In this document: positions 1 through 8,025 of the stretch, piece by piece | Numbering within the stretch: the first letter of the stretch is position 1 | Layout of the letters: the number at the start of each line of letters is the position of its first letter | Assembly: GCA_904397845.1 (NCBI GenBank) | Contig: CAJFOX010000010.1 | Span: 1 to 47,577 of the forward strand | Length of the DNA stretch: 47,577 nucleotides | Reading direction: 5' to 3' | DNA from: an uncultured Oscillospiraceae bacterium | GTDB taxonomy: Bacteria; Bacillota; Clostridia; Oscillospirales; Ruminococcaceae | Notes under the pieces: generated by a model | Databases searched by the model: none | The model's input: the letters and a program-made list of their open reading frames with translations, nothing else | Told to the model about the DNA's origin: nothing | Translations under genes and position numbers: made by a program

Positions 1-168
1 GCTTGAACATCACATGGAAAATCTGACTGGCGGCACCCCTCCCGTCAGATACCTACCCTGTGTAGTCCCTTGTAAACTGTACTTTGGCAACGGCAAAAAA
101 TATTTCAATCCGCTGATATTCTCCCACAAACCTCCCATACTAAAAGAAAAGCAAAGGAGGTTTATGCT

Positions 169-360
169 ATGAAAGCTTCTATCGACCGCAGCGGCTGCAT
201 TGGGTGCACGCTGTGCGCTACTGTCTGCCCGGAAGTATTTTTTATGGCCGACGACGGGAAAGCGGATGTCAGCCAAACGCCTGTGCCTGAGGCACTGCAG
301 GAAAGCGCTCAAAACGCCCGGTCTCAATGCCCCGTATCCGTTATCGATATTGAGGAATAA
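169..360 (+). CDS. Small single-cluster 4Fe-4S ferredoxin
   Basis: A 63-residue soluble electron carrier. Cys10, Cys13 and Cys16 form a C-x2-C-x2-C motif and a distal Cys-Pro lies near residue 54. That is the ligand set of a monocluster clostridial or Thermotoga-type ferredoxin. Cys20-Pro follows the first motif. The protein is acidic overall, as usual for ferredoxins. The start is supported by AAGGAGG about ten bases upstream. The stop lies 23 bases before the next ATG, so the two genes are probably cotranscribed, but nothing in the sequence identifies the redox partner. No clear promoter is seen in the 168 bases upstream. Confidence 0.93.
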   Translation: MKASIDRSGCIGCTLCATVCPEVFFMADDGKADVSQTPVPEALQESAQNARSQCPVSVIDIEE

Positions 361-383
361 CTCCATTGGAAAGGACCTTTGCC

Positions 384-1445
384 ATGAGACAGCTTTTGCT
401 CGATCATCTTAAGAAATATCCGCTGATGCAGCTGCAGGACTGCATCAAATTGCTTTATCAAAGCCGCTTTGGCTGCGGCCATTTTCTCTCGGATCCGGCG
501 CAGGTGATGATGCGTCTGCAAAACGAATATCGAGATTGCATTTTTTCGGAAGGCCCCCTATTCGAGTCGCTGGGTTCAGACTACTGCAGGCTGTACCTGT
601 CCGCGCTGGACACTTCCAAGCTTTCGCTGGAAACGCTTGGAAGTCTTTTTACTTACTCTTCCCAACAGCCTGTTTCAGATGAGAAAACGTTCGAAGCAGA
701 TCTTGCGCAATTGGGTGAAATGATCCGGCTCCGGGAGCTTCCTTTTAGCCTGTCTGACTGGGAGGCCTTTTCTGCCCGCTATCGATCTGACGGCTATCCT
801 GCTGTCAGTCATAGCGACGCCTACCGAAGGGCATATCACCCCGCTTACCGGGTGCTACACCGAAGCTGCCGGGATTACTGGCCGGTTTTTACTGCCGTCG
901 ATCAGTTGATTCGGCAAAAAGGTGGAGGGATTATCGCTATTGACGGGGGCAGCGGAACGGGAAAAAGCCATCTGGCCAATCTGCTGGCGGCGGTCTTCCC
1001 GGCATCGGTCATCCATATGGACGATTTTTTCCTACAGCGTTCCCAGCGCACGCCGCAACGGCTGTCCGAACCAGGCGGGAATCTGGATTATGAACGCTTT
1101 GCCGCACAGGTGATTCCTCCTCTGAAAGCTGGAAACGACTTTTCCTATGAAATCTACGACTGTTCCCGCGGTATGATGTCTGGCCATCGAACTGTAAAAG
1201 GCCTTCCCTTGCGTATTGTGGAGGGCGTTTACAGCCAGCATCCCAAATGGCGCGACCTTTGCGATCTGACGATTTTTCTCACCGCCGACCGGTCAATCCG
1301 GCTCAAGCGGATCGAGATGCGCAACGGTACGTTTTTGCTCAAAAGATTTCAGGATGACTGGATTCCCAAAGAGGATCTTTATTTCGATACTTTTTCCATT
1401 CCGTTCCGCGCAGACCTGACGGTAGAGACAGGGGCTTTTTTCTAA
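384..1445 (+). CDS. Two-domain protein with C-terminal uridine-kinase-like P-loop domain
   Basis: 353 residues. The C-terminal half (from about residue 178) has a Walker A motif (GGSGTGKS), an MDDFF motif typical of the uridine kinase/phosphoribulokinase group, and a later RLKRIEMR stretch like a lid arginine region. The N-terminal ~170 residues are a helical domain with no enzyme motif I recognise. It carries conserved-looking pieces such as SRFGCGH and AYHPAYRV. The substrate is unknown; nucleoside kinase is an analogy only. I chose ATG 384 because GGAAAGGA lies nine bases upstream; a TTG at 366 would swallow that ribosome site. A ferredoxin gene precedes it closely. Confidence 0.8.
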   Translation: MRQLLLDHLKKYPLMQLQDCIKLLYQSRFGCGHFLSDPAQVMMRLQNEYRDCIFSEGPLFESLGSDYCRLYLSALDTSKLSLETLGSLFTYSSQQPVSDEKTFEADLAQLGEMIRLRELPFSLSDWEAFSARYRSDGYPAVSHSDAYRRAYHPAYRVLHRSCRDYWPVFTAVDQLIRQKGGGIIAIDGGSGTGKSHLANLLAAVFPASVIHMDDFFLQRSQRTPQRLSEPGGNLDYERFAAQVIPPLKAGNDFSYEIYDCSRGMMSGHRTVKGLPLRIVEGVYSQHPKWRDLCDLTIFLTADRSIRLKRIEMRNGTFLLKRFQDDWIPKEDLYFDTFSIPFRADLTVETGAFF

Positions 1446-1583
1446 CGGCAAGCAGTAAAAATCCGCTGGCCACTATTTTTCAAAAATTCGTTCGGCCAGG
1501 CCTTCTTCTCAGCCAACGCCCTGCCAAAACGGATGGCCGGATAGGGCGCTTATCGCCAACATGCGGATCGTAACTTCGGCCGA

Positions 1584-1613
1584 AAAAAGGACAGCCTTAC
1601 GGCTGTCCTTTTT
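1584..1613. terminator. Bidirectional intrinsic terminator
   Basis: AAAAGGACAGCC, loop TTAC, GGCTGTCCTTTTT. A perfect stem is flanked by A and T runs, so it can serve both the kinase-like gene (plus) and the MFS gene (minus), which converge here. The rest of 1446-1720 shows no gene. Confidence 0.85.
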
Positions 1614-1720
1614 CACAAAATAATCCCAACGCTTTTGGGGTGACTCCCGGCACCGGCAGCGCCCCATCCAAAACAGAAATACTGCCACAAAAAGCATTGC
1701 AAATTCCGTTGAGAATTCAC

Positions 1721-2950
1721 CTATTTGACGGAATAAATTTTCTTTTGCCGTTTCACAACGGACACCGGTAGAAACACCAACATCGCCGCTATTGACACCG
1801 CTGTTGCCGACAGGGACAAAGGCGCCAGACCCCACAAATCCAAAATCAATCCCGCCGCATAATTGCCGATGATCCCTCCCAACGCAGAGGTCATGGCCGT
1901 TCCCAGAGAGAGGGCTGTCACATTCAGCTGTTTAGGGGTATTGCGGCAAATAAATTCTACAAAAATATAAACATAAGCCCCATAACTCATTCCTTCCGCC
2001 AGCCTCCCGACGACAAGAAGAGGCATAGAAGATGCGATCAGGAAAAAGAAATTTTTTAATACAACACCGGAAAGCGCGAACAGGTGCAGTCCTCCCAGCG
2101 GGTATCGGCGTACAATACGGCCCATTACCATCATAGAAGGAAATTCCATGATGGCGGAAAAAAACATCAGCGCTCCTAAACCGCCGCTGTCGCCACCAAT
2201 ATTGACAACATAGTTGCTGATAAAGCAGCCGGTAGATTTATTTGCAATATGATATAAAAGACAGCTGAGTATAAAAAATACGTAGGTTTTGTTTTTCAAA
2301 AGAATTTTGGCAGCTTCCACTCCGGAAATCCGCCGTGCGGCTTCCAGATCTTCATTTTGGGGCTGCTTGTTACGGCAGGGTGTTTCCTCCAAAAACCAAA
2401 CGCACAAAAACATCAGGATGGAAAACAGCAAAAAGCTCGGTGCGACTATCCCGTCGCCCAATGCAGCGATCACATTACCGAAAGCCAGCGCCGTCAACGC
2501 GTATAGTACCGACCCTGCGCTGCGCGTAAGAGGATACTGCACTTGGGGGTCTCTTTCCCGCAAAGCCATGGTCCAGGAATCAATCAAAGAAGGCAACGGA
2601 TAAAACAGGATCGCCTGAAGAACAACCGCCCCATAGCACAAAACCGGACTGACCATCGAAGCCTGGAATAAAAACGCTACTGGAATAGCAAGGGCCGTCG
2701 TTATAAGTAAAAACTTTTTGCAGGTGATAAACGTATCTGTCAAATACCCGATCAGCGGCTGCGCAATCAGCGTCGCTACTGCAATCAGCACCTGCGCCAG
2801 AGCACACTGCACATTGCTGTAACCGCGGTTCTGCATATATAAAACCAGAAAGCCAAAATAGGTACAGTAGGCGCACCAGTAAAATCCCTGAACGCCCATC
2901 AAAAGAAGGTTTTTGCGGCCCAAAGCCTCTAATACCCTGTGCATACGCAT
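1721..2950 (-). CDS. MFS transporter (LacY/nucleoside-symporter-like)
   Basis: About 409 residues with some twelve hydrophobic segments. The layout is that of the MFS_1-like family: an N-terminal FYWCAYCTYFGFLVLYMQNRG-type first helix and loop, then a GYLTDTF-like loop between helices 2 and 3. A short cytoplasmic loop near the middle carries charged residues. The substrate cannot be read from sequence; relatives move nucleosides, sugars or small drugs. ATG 2950 is used because GGTGGGG precedes it closely; ATG 2944 and GTG 2968 are alternatives. The gene stands alone between two terminators. Confidence 0.85.
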   Translation of the reverse strand: MRMHRVLEALGRKNLLLMGVQGFYWCAYCTYFGFLVLYMQNRGYSNVQCALAQVLIAVATLIAQPLIGYLTDTFITCKKFLLITTALAIPVAFLFQASMVSPVLCYGAVVLQAILFYPLPSLIDSWTMALRERDPQVQYPLTRSAGSVLYALTALAFGNVIAALGDGIVAPSFLLFSILMFLCVWFLEETPCRNKQPQNEDLEAARRISGVEAAKILLKNKTYVFFILSCLLYHIANKSTGCFISNYVVNIGGDSGGLGALMFFSAIMEFPSMMVMGRIVRRYPLGGLHLFALSGVVLKNFFFLIASSMPLLVVGRLAEGMSYGAYVYIFVEFICRNTPKQLNVTALSLGTAMTSALGGIIGNYAAGLILDLWGLAPLSLSATAVSIAAMLVFLPVSVVKRQKKIYSVK

Positions 2951-3111
2951 GTTCTTCCCCACCCACACCCGCTATATTTGACCACAGAATACCACATTTT
3001 TCTCTCCACGTAAAGAAAAAAAAGAAAGCTTTTTTCGCCTTATCAGCAAGATTTTAGTCTCCGAAACGGATTAGCATCCGGTATAAGGTCCTACCTGCTT
3101 GAGACCTACAC

Positions 3112-3156
3112 AAAAAGTTCCCCATCCAGTTTTACAACGGGCGGGGAAACTTTTTT
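3112..3156. terminator. Imperfect terminator hairpin
   Basis: AAAAAGTTCCCC and GGGGAAACTTTTTT pair across a ~20-base loop with one bulge, and T and A runs lie on both sides. It lies just after the cyclotransferase-like gene on the minus strand, so it probably ends the 5-oxoproline operon. Confidence 0.6.
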
Positions 3157-3183
3157 CGCTGCAGATATTGGGGACCGTCTTTT

Positions 3184-3621
3184 TTATTTATTTTCCTCCA
3201 TAAAGGTCCGCCAGCTGCCATGCGCCAACTCCAGCGCCGGATTATCCGGTGTTCCTAAATCATCCGGGACATAGCAGTACACATATGCTTCTTCTATGGC
3301 TCCTGTCTCCAGATTTTCTACTGGGGAAAGGATGCGGACATATTCGTTGCGGGAATCCCCGGGGCCATAATAGCCTTCAATGTTGTCCATGGTATCTATT
3401 ACCGCTGCAAAATCTTTCAGTTCGACCAGTTCTCCATAGACCCAGCCATCCCCTTCCTTTACAGCGGGATACCCCCGGTTGGTCATATGCCATACCCGCC
3501 CGCGGATCCGAGCGGGAACCCGCGACACTTCCTGTCCAGCCAGCGCCCTTTCATAATTATAAAAACCCTTCATCAATGTTCCATATACAAATATTTTTTT
3601 TGGGGCCGACGGTTCTCTCAT
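3184..3621 (-). CDS. Gamma-glutamylcyclotransferase family protein
   Basis: 145 residues. The N-terminal VYGTLMKG motif is the substrate-binding signature of the GGCT/AIG2-like fold, and the acidic IEGYY region sits where the family keeps its catalytic glutamate. Family members release 5-oxoproline from gamma-glutamyl amines or peptides; the exact substrate is unknown. The ATG overlaps the stop of the pyroglutamyl peptidase gene (TGATG), which implies translational coupling. The pairing with that enzyme and the DUF969/DUF979 membrane pair suggests a shared role in 5-oxoproline metabolism. Confidence 0.85.
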   Translation of the reverse strand: MREPSAPKKIFVYGTLMKGFYNYERALAGQEVSRVPARIRGRVWHMTNRGYPAVKEGDGWVYGELVELKDFAAVIDTMDNIEGYYGPGDSRNEYVRILSPVENLETGAIEEAYVYCYVPDDLGTPDNPALELAHGSWRTFMEENK

Positions 3622-4262
3622 CAGTGGATTTCTCCTCCTATGGCATGAATATCCTTTTCATTTTTAACAATGGCCTCTACGGCAGCTTCCAGCGCTTCGG
3701 TGATATCCGCCAGCGCCATGGATGCGACATTCGTCTTTGTCACGACCTGGCTGGTGATAAACGGCACATGGATAAACCCGCCGCGCATGCCGGGAAATTC
3801 CTTATGGATATGGTAAAGCACACCGTACATTACATGGTTGCAGACAAAGGTCCCTGCCGAATTAGATAGGCTGGAAGGCAATCCCTTCTGCTTGATTGCT
3901 TCCACCATTGCTTTTACAGGCAGATTCGAAAAATAAGCTGGTTCGCCGTCAGCAAAAATCGGCGTATCCACCGGCTGATTGCCCTCGTTATCCTGAATGC
4001 GCGCATCATCCACATTGATCGCGACCCGTTCCGGTGTTACGCCGAAACGCCCGCCTGCCTGGCCAATGCTCAAAACCACATCGGGCTGCTCTGCTTTCAT
4101 TGTCTCATACACTTTTTCCACCGATTTACAAAACACGGTGGGAATTTCAAGCTTAACGATTTTCGCACCGGCAATTTCTTCTTTCATCAGCTTAACCGCT
4201 TCCAACGCAGGATTCACCGATTCTCCGTTGAAGGGGTCAAAACCTGTGATTAAAATTTTCAT
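3621..4262 (-). CDS. pcp: Pyroglutamyl-peptidase I
   Basis: 213 residues, the normal length for the C15 cysteine peptidase family. It removes N-terminal pyroglutamate from peptides in the cytoplasm. The N-terminus ILITGFDPF is diagnostic. The catalytic residues are visible: Glu in [10 protein letters not shown], Cys in [10 protein letters not shown] and His in GFIHVPF. ATG 4262 is preceded by AAAGGAGAG; an ATG at 4280 would lie upstream of that ribosome site. The gene is third in a four-gene minus-strand operon, overlaps the cyclotransferase-like gene by one base, and is separated from the DUF979 gene by a hairpin. Confidence 0.96.
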   Translation of the reverse strand: MKILITGFDPFNGESVNPALEAVKLMKEEIAGAKIVKLEIPTVFCKSVEKVYETMKAEQPDVVLSIGQAGGRFGVTPERVAINVDDARIQDNEGNQPVDTPIFADGEPAYFSNLPVKAMVEAIKQKGLPSSLSNSAGTFVCNHVMYGVLYHIHKEFPGMRGGFIHVPFITSQVVTKTNVASMALADITEALEAAVEAIVKNEKDIHAIGGEIH

Positions 4263-4292
4263 GGTCTCTCCTTTCATCATAAAAGCAATGCC

Positions 4293-4322
4293 CCCGCACG
4301 GCTTTTTTACACGCCGTGCGGG
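4293..4322. other. Strong intra-operon hairpin before pcp
   Basis: CCCGCACGGC and GCCGTGCGGG form a perfect 10-bp stem with a ten-base loop. On the minus strand it lies about 30 bases before the pcp start and lacks an immediate U-run. It may set the relative amounts of membrane-protein and enzyme mRNA by stabilising a processed end or by partial termination. Confidence 0.6.
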
Positions 4323-4386
4323 ATTCCTTTTTCAAACAGGGAAAATCCGGCAGTTTTGATCCCCGTTTTCCATCAATATCCATCCA

Positions 4387-5340
4387 TTAAAACGCCAGGA
4401 AATACATCAGGAAAATATGGATCACCAGCATGACTACAGCAGTAGGAGCCTGCGCTTTAATAATCGCATATTTGTTCTTGGTTTCCAATAAAGCTGCCGG
4501 CATAATGTTAAAGTTCGCAGCCATCGGCGTCAGCAAAGTGCCGCAATAGCCCGCCGTTAACCCCATTGCTCCAACTACAACGGGATTTGCTCCCTGCATG
4601 ATTAAAAACGGGATGCCAACCCCTACTGTAATGACCGAGAAGGCGGCAAAACCATTGCCCATAATGATGGTGAACAGCGCCATACCGATACAATATACGG
4701 CAACGGCAATAAAGCGGCTTCCATCCGGAATAATACTGGCTACGCCTTTGGAGATAACGTCGCCTACGCCGCAGGTCGTAAACAGAACCCCCAGCGCCGC
4801 CAGCAGCTGCGGCAAAAAAGCAACCGGGCCCATATTATCCAACAGGCGGCTTCCTTCGGTAACAATGCTCTTGGCCGGGGCTTTGGTAATCGCAAACACC
4901 GCAATTGCGCCAAAAACAGCCGAAACGCCGATCGCATTGTTGCCGGACACCAGCCCCAGCCATGCCGCTACCACAGACACCAGCGCCAGTGTTAAGGCCG
5001 GGATGAAAATTTTATATCCGATTCGGTCCGCGTTGGCTCGGGTTTCTTCTTTGGTAGGCACGTCATTTTTGGTCTGCACCACGCCTCCGATAGCGGTAAT
5101 AACTGCGCTGGCAACAATCAAAACACCTACGATCCACGAAGGAATATACTGGCCGACGATAAAGCAAACGCCCATAATCGTCCAGAAAATACCAGTAGTA
5201 ATATGTTTGGCAGTTGCCGAATCCCGAAACGCCTTGATACCGGTAGCAATAAACACCAAACCGATGATGGCAAAGAAAACCTCCGCTAAAATAGGATTAT
5301 AAATATTGCTGATTTCAGTTGGAACTAAATTGATACCCAT
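4387..5340 (-). CDS. DUF979 family membrane protein, probable 5-oxoproline transporter subunit
   Basis: 317 residues, almost entirely hydrophobic with about ten membrane segments. It belongs to the DUF979 family, which is regularly found beside DUF969 and pcp in Firmicutes. The two families are, from memory, now labelled 5-oxoproline transporter subunits in some annotation pipelines; I could not check that here. The start has AGGAGG about ten bases upstream. It follows the DUF969 gene by 31 bases. The context (pyroglutamyl peptidase and cyclotransferase-like enzyme downstream) independently favours movement of 5-oxoproline or pyroglutamyl compounds. Confidence 0.85.
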   Translation of the reverse strand: MGINLVPTEISNIYNPILAEVFFAIIGLVFIATGIKAFRDSATAKHITTGIFWTIMGVCFIVGQYIPSWIVGVLIVASAVITAIGGVVQTKNDVPTKEETRANADRIGYKIFIPALTLALVSVVAAWLGLVSGNNAIGVSAVFGAIAVFAITKAPAKSIVTEGSRLLDNMGPVAFLPQLLAALGVLFTTCGVGDVISKGVASIIPDGSRFIAVAVYCIGMALFTIIMGNGFAAFSVITVGVGIPFLIMQGANPVVVGAMGLTAGYCGTLLTPMAANFNIMPAALLETKNKYAIIKAQAPTAVVMLVIHIFLMYFLAF

Positions 5341-5371
5341 ACGAAATATGCCTCCTCACAAATTTCCGATT

Positions 5372-6073
5372 CTATTTTGCGGTCGGAGATTTCTTTGCAT
5401 ATCTGGCAACCAGACGGCGATCCACAAAGAAATTCATCACAATGCCCACGACCATGCTGACAATCGCGATGGGCCAGGAGGCCATTGCAATTTGCAACGC
5501 ATCGACTTCATATCCTTGCGCGACCAAGGTAGAGACGATCAACAGCGTGCCGGAAGCGCCCATAAAACAGTTCTGACCATAGAAGTTGCCATAGTTTTCG
5601 GTTGCCGCGGCCGCACCCTTGATCTCATCTTCACCCTTTTCATCAATTTCTCCGAATTTCGCATAAGCGGCGCCTTCCGCCATCGGCAGGATAATCGGGC
5701 GGATGAACTGCACATGACCGCCCAGACGCAGAGAAAATGCGGCGGAAAGGGTACGGATAATCAGCCATACGGAAAGCAGGCCGCCGGTGGTAAGCTTGCT
5801 GAGTTTTTTAATAAAATCCACTGCTTTGTCCTTCAGTCCATACCGCTCACAAATGCCAATAATCCCTACGGTCAGCCCAAACAGGGTGGCAGTTCGCTGG
5901 GATACAAACGATGAACCGAGCGTTTCAAAAATTTCTATAAAAGTCATCGTACCGTTCATCATCGCAACTAAGCCGGTAATAATGCCCGCCGCAACAACCG
6001 TTGCGATTGTATCCCATTTGAGAATAAATCCCACCACCACAAACAGAACGCCTACTAATTTAAACAGCTCCAT
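5372..6073 (-). CDS. DUF969 family membrane protein, probable 5-oxoproline transporter subunit
   Basis: 233 residues with several membrane segments (first one LVGVLFVVVGFIL). It belongs to the DUF969 family, the constant partner of DUF979. It is the first gene of the minus-strand operon DUF969-DUF979-pcp-cyclotransferase. ATG 6073 is chosen for its GGAGG site seven bases upstream; the reading frame stays open to 6163 but that region holds the promoter. The biochemical role is inferred from the neighbours and from the family association. Confidence 0.85.
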   Translation of the reverse strand: MELFKLVGVLFVVVGFILKWDTIATVVAAGIITGLVAMMNGTMTFIEIFETLGSSFVSQRTATLFGLTVGIIGICERYGLKDKAVDFIKKLSKLTTGGLLSVWLIIRTLSAAFSLRLGGHVQFIRPIILPMAEGAAYAKFGEIDEKGEDEIKGAAAATENYGNFYGQNCFMGASGTLLIVSTLVAQGYEVDALQIAMASWPIAIVSMVVGIVMNFFVDRRLVARYAKKSPTAK

Positions 6074-6134
6074 GCAGTTTCCTCCTTTTATGTACGCAGG
6101 CCTCAAAACATGCTGCGTATTAAACTGTGGGTTT

Positions 6135-6163
6135 ATAATATCAAAAATTTCACCAAAATTCAA
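6135..6163 (-). promoter_or_regulatory. SigA-type promoter of the DUF969 operon
   Basis: On the minus strand: TTGAAT (6163-6158), 17-base spacer, TATTAT (6140-6135). This gives a leader of about 55 bases before the DUF969 start. Two direct TTTGTGA copies occur further upstream (about 6191-6214) and could be an operator. Confidence 0.6.
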
Positions 6164-6254
6164 TATATTTGTTAATATTTTTTATTAAAATTGTTCACAA
6201 ATATCACAAAACAATTTATGACTTATCTGAAAAATAACCCCTTTTGCTTTTTGC

Positions 6255-6283
6255 TTGCACAGGTGCAGTTCCGAGGTTATAAT
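6255..6283 (+). promoter_or_regulatory. SigA-type promoter of the pentapeptide-repeat gene
   Basis: TTGCAC (6255-6260), 17-base spacer, TATAAT (6278-6283). The predicted start of transcription is near 6290, about 22 bases before the ATG. Confidence 0.75.
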
Positions 6284-6311
6284 CGTTCTCAGAACAGGAG
6301 GCGATGCACCT

Positions 6312-6944
6312 ATGAAACTTATTTTTCCCATCTTGCCAGATTCCCTTCCTGAAAAAGATCTGGCCGAAGCATTTTCCCCCGATGTGGATGACATTCGCGG
6401 CATGCTGTTTTCCGGTCAGACCATGCAGGCTCTTGAGCTGCGCGGCTGTGATGTAGATCAATGCCGTTTTACAAATTGCCGGTTCATTCGTTGCCGGCTG
6501 GAAAATTTCCGCTTTGGGGACGTGGTGTTCGAATCCTGCGATCTCTCCAATTTGCAACTGCCGGACTGTTCCTTTCACCAGGTGGTGTTTCAAAACTGCA
6601 AGCTATCCGGCGCAGTGTTTTCCGGTGCGGTGCTCCGCGACACCGCCTTTCTACATGTGGTTGCACCTTATACAAACTTTCTTGGAAGCAGATGGAAAAA
6701 CTGTCTGCTGCGATCCAGCGATTTTTCCGAAGCCTTTTTCGCCGAGTCTGTTTTTTCCTCTCTGGCGCTGGAGGAAAGCCGCCTTGCCCGGGCGGATTTT
6801 TCCCATGCGAAACTAGGGGATATGGACTACCGATCCAGCGATATTCGCGGGGTCCACTGGGAGCTGTCCCAGCTTAAGGGATCCACCATCTCCTACGAAC
6901 AGGCAGTAGAGCTTATACAGGCAGCCGGAATTTTCGTCAAATAA
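6312..6944 (+). CDS. Pentapeptide-repeat protein
   Basis: 210 residues. From about residue 40 to 200 the chain follows the five-residue rhythm of pentapeptide repeats, with a hydrophobic or Phe central residue and many Cys at repeat edges (for example CRFTN, CRFIR, CRLEN, CDLSN, CKLSG). This predicts a right-handed quadrilateral beta-helix. Qnr/McbG-like members protect DNA gyrase from quinolones, but many members have no known role, so no resistance function is claimed. ATG 6312 has AGGAGG ten bases upstream. It is a monocistronic unit with its own promoter and terminator. Confidence 0.88.
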   Translation: MKLIFPILPDSLPEKDLAEAFSPDVDDIRGMLFSGQTMQALELRGCDVDQCRFTNCRFIRCRLENFRFGDVVFESCDLSNLQLPDCSFHQVVFQNCKLSGAVFSGAVLRDTAFLHVVAPYTNFLGSRWKNCLLRSSDFSEAFFAESVFSSLALEESRLARADFSHAKLGDMDYRSSDIRGVHWELSQLKGSTISYEQAVELIQAAGIFVK

Positions 6945-6979
6945 AGTACCTCCCTGTGAAAATCACAGGGAGGTACTTT
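6943..6979. terminator. Bidirectional terminator
   Basis: AAAGTACCTCCCTGTG and CACAGGGAGGTACTTT form a perfect 16-bp stem around AAAAT. It overlaps the stop codon of the pentapeptide gene and lies just past the end of the convergent LUD gene. Confidence 0.85.
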
Positions 6980-6990
6980 AAATAAGAGAT

Positions 6991-7623
6991 TTAATATCCC
7001 AACGTTTCACCGACGATGATCACCTTAATCCGGCCCGGCGTCCGCTGCATCCCTATCCGGACATAGTCGCAGCAGATGCGCTCATCCGAACGGCAGTGCA
7101 TACATTCGCCTGCCGCGGCACAAGGCGCCGAAAGGCCCAGGCGCAATACGTTGGCGGGCGCCGCAATTTTCTCAACCCGCCGCTTTGCCTCTTCCATATC
7201 CGCGACGATTTTATTGGTTCCGGCTACGACAATCACCTGCCTGGGACCGAACAGCATAGCCGCCACCCGATTCCCGTTGCCGTCCACATTATACAGTTCC
7301 CCTTCTTCGGTCAGCGCGTTGGTACTGGTAAAATAGGTGTCGGCAAAAAAAGCGTCGCGCATCACCTGATAGGGATCTGCATTCTTGGCGTATCGATCCA
7401 GATGATGGTATTTTCCACTATTTAGATGGTCGATAATTCCCGCCTCAAACAAGGTCATGGAACCGCCTACCGCCACAGTTTCCCCCGGCCGGCACAGCTG
7501 ATCTATAAGGGACACCGCCGCGGCACAATCGGGGACATAGTACGCCTCCATACGGTTTTTCTTCAGGTTTTCGATGGTCTTTTCGACTCGTTTGCCTACA
7601 ATTTTCTGTAAATTCTGATCCAT
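6991..7623 (-). CDS. LUD domain protein (LutC/YkgG-like)
   Basis: 210 residues spanning the LUD fold (formerly DUF162/DUF1121). The GETVAVGGSMTL motif and the central GNRVAAMLFGPRQVIVVAGTN region mark the family. Relatives such as LutC act with iron-sulfur partners in lactate oxidation, but no LutA or LutB lies nearby, so it is one of the stand-alone clostridial members of unknown substrate. The C-terminal third is Cys-rich (CAAAGECMHCRSDERICCDY) and could bind metal. ATG 7623 has GGAGGG eight bases upstream. Confidence 0.87.
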   Translation of the reverse strand: MDQNLQKIVGKRVEKTIENLKKNRMEAYYVPDCAAAVSLIDQLCRPGETVAVGGSMTLFEAGIIDHLNSGKYHHLDRYAKNADPYQVMRDAFFADTYFTSTNALTEEGELYNVDGNGNRVAAMLFGPRQVIVVAGTNKIVADMEEAKRRVEKIAAPANVLRLGLSAPCAAAGECMHCRSDERICCDYVRIGMQRTPGRIKVIIVGETLGY

Positions 7624-8025
7624 ACGCTTTCCCTCCGCAGTTGTTCCAGCAGACCGTTGCCTCGGTCATCTCTGGCAGTCATGCTAGCACTACAGCCGCG
7701 CACCAGGCGCCGTTTTGCCAGACGCTTTACTCTCATGCGCCTGCCGTTAAACGCCCTTCCGGTTGCCGGCCGCGCTGTAACTTCATTATAACACATTTTA
7801 AAAAAGAATCATGCGTTTTCCCCATATCGATTTCCGCACGGAAATTTTTTGCTTCCGGCCAGTATCCATTTCTATTTCTTTTTCGGCGGCTTTATACTAT
7901 AATAAAAATAGTTTTCTCCACTCTGGCATTTTCACTGTCGTCCGGTATAGCCGTCAGCTCCGCTTTTTCCTGCCTTGTTTTCTATTTTCATGATTTTATT
8001 AGTTCAGACAAAAAGGAGGATTTTT
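7624..8025. other. Divergent intergenic region with long GC-rich leader
   Basis: No convincing gene. On the minus strand a TATAAT box (7790-7785) would give the LUD gene a GC-rich leader of about 155 bases with several possible stems but no riboswitch class I recognise. On the plus strand a TATAAT (7898-7903) with a poor -35 could serve the metallo-hydrolase gene. Confidence 0.4.

Noticed and set aside
10-366. 118-codon frame on the minus strand opposite the ferredoxin
   Set aside because: No ribosome site, no family resemblance, and it lies antisense to a clear ferredoxin gene.
6312-6944. Pentapeptide-repeat protein as a quinolone resistance gene
   Set aside because: The repeat fold alone does not show gyrase protection, and no Qnr-specific loop could be identified.
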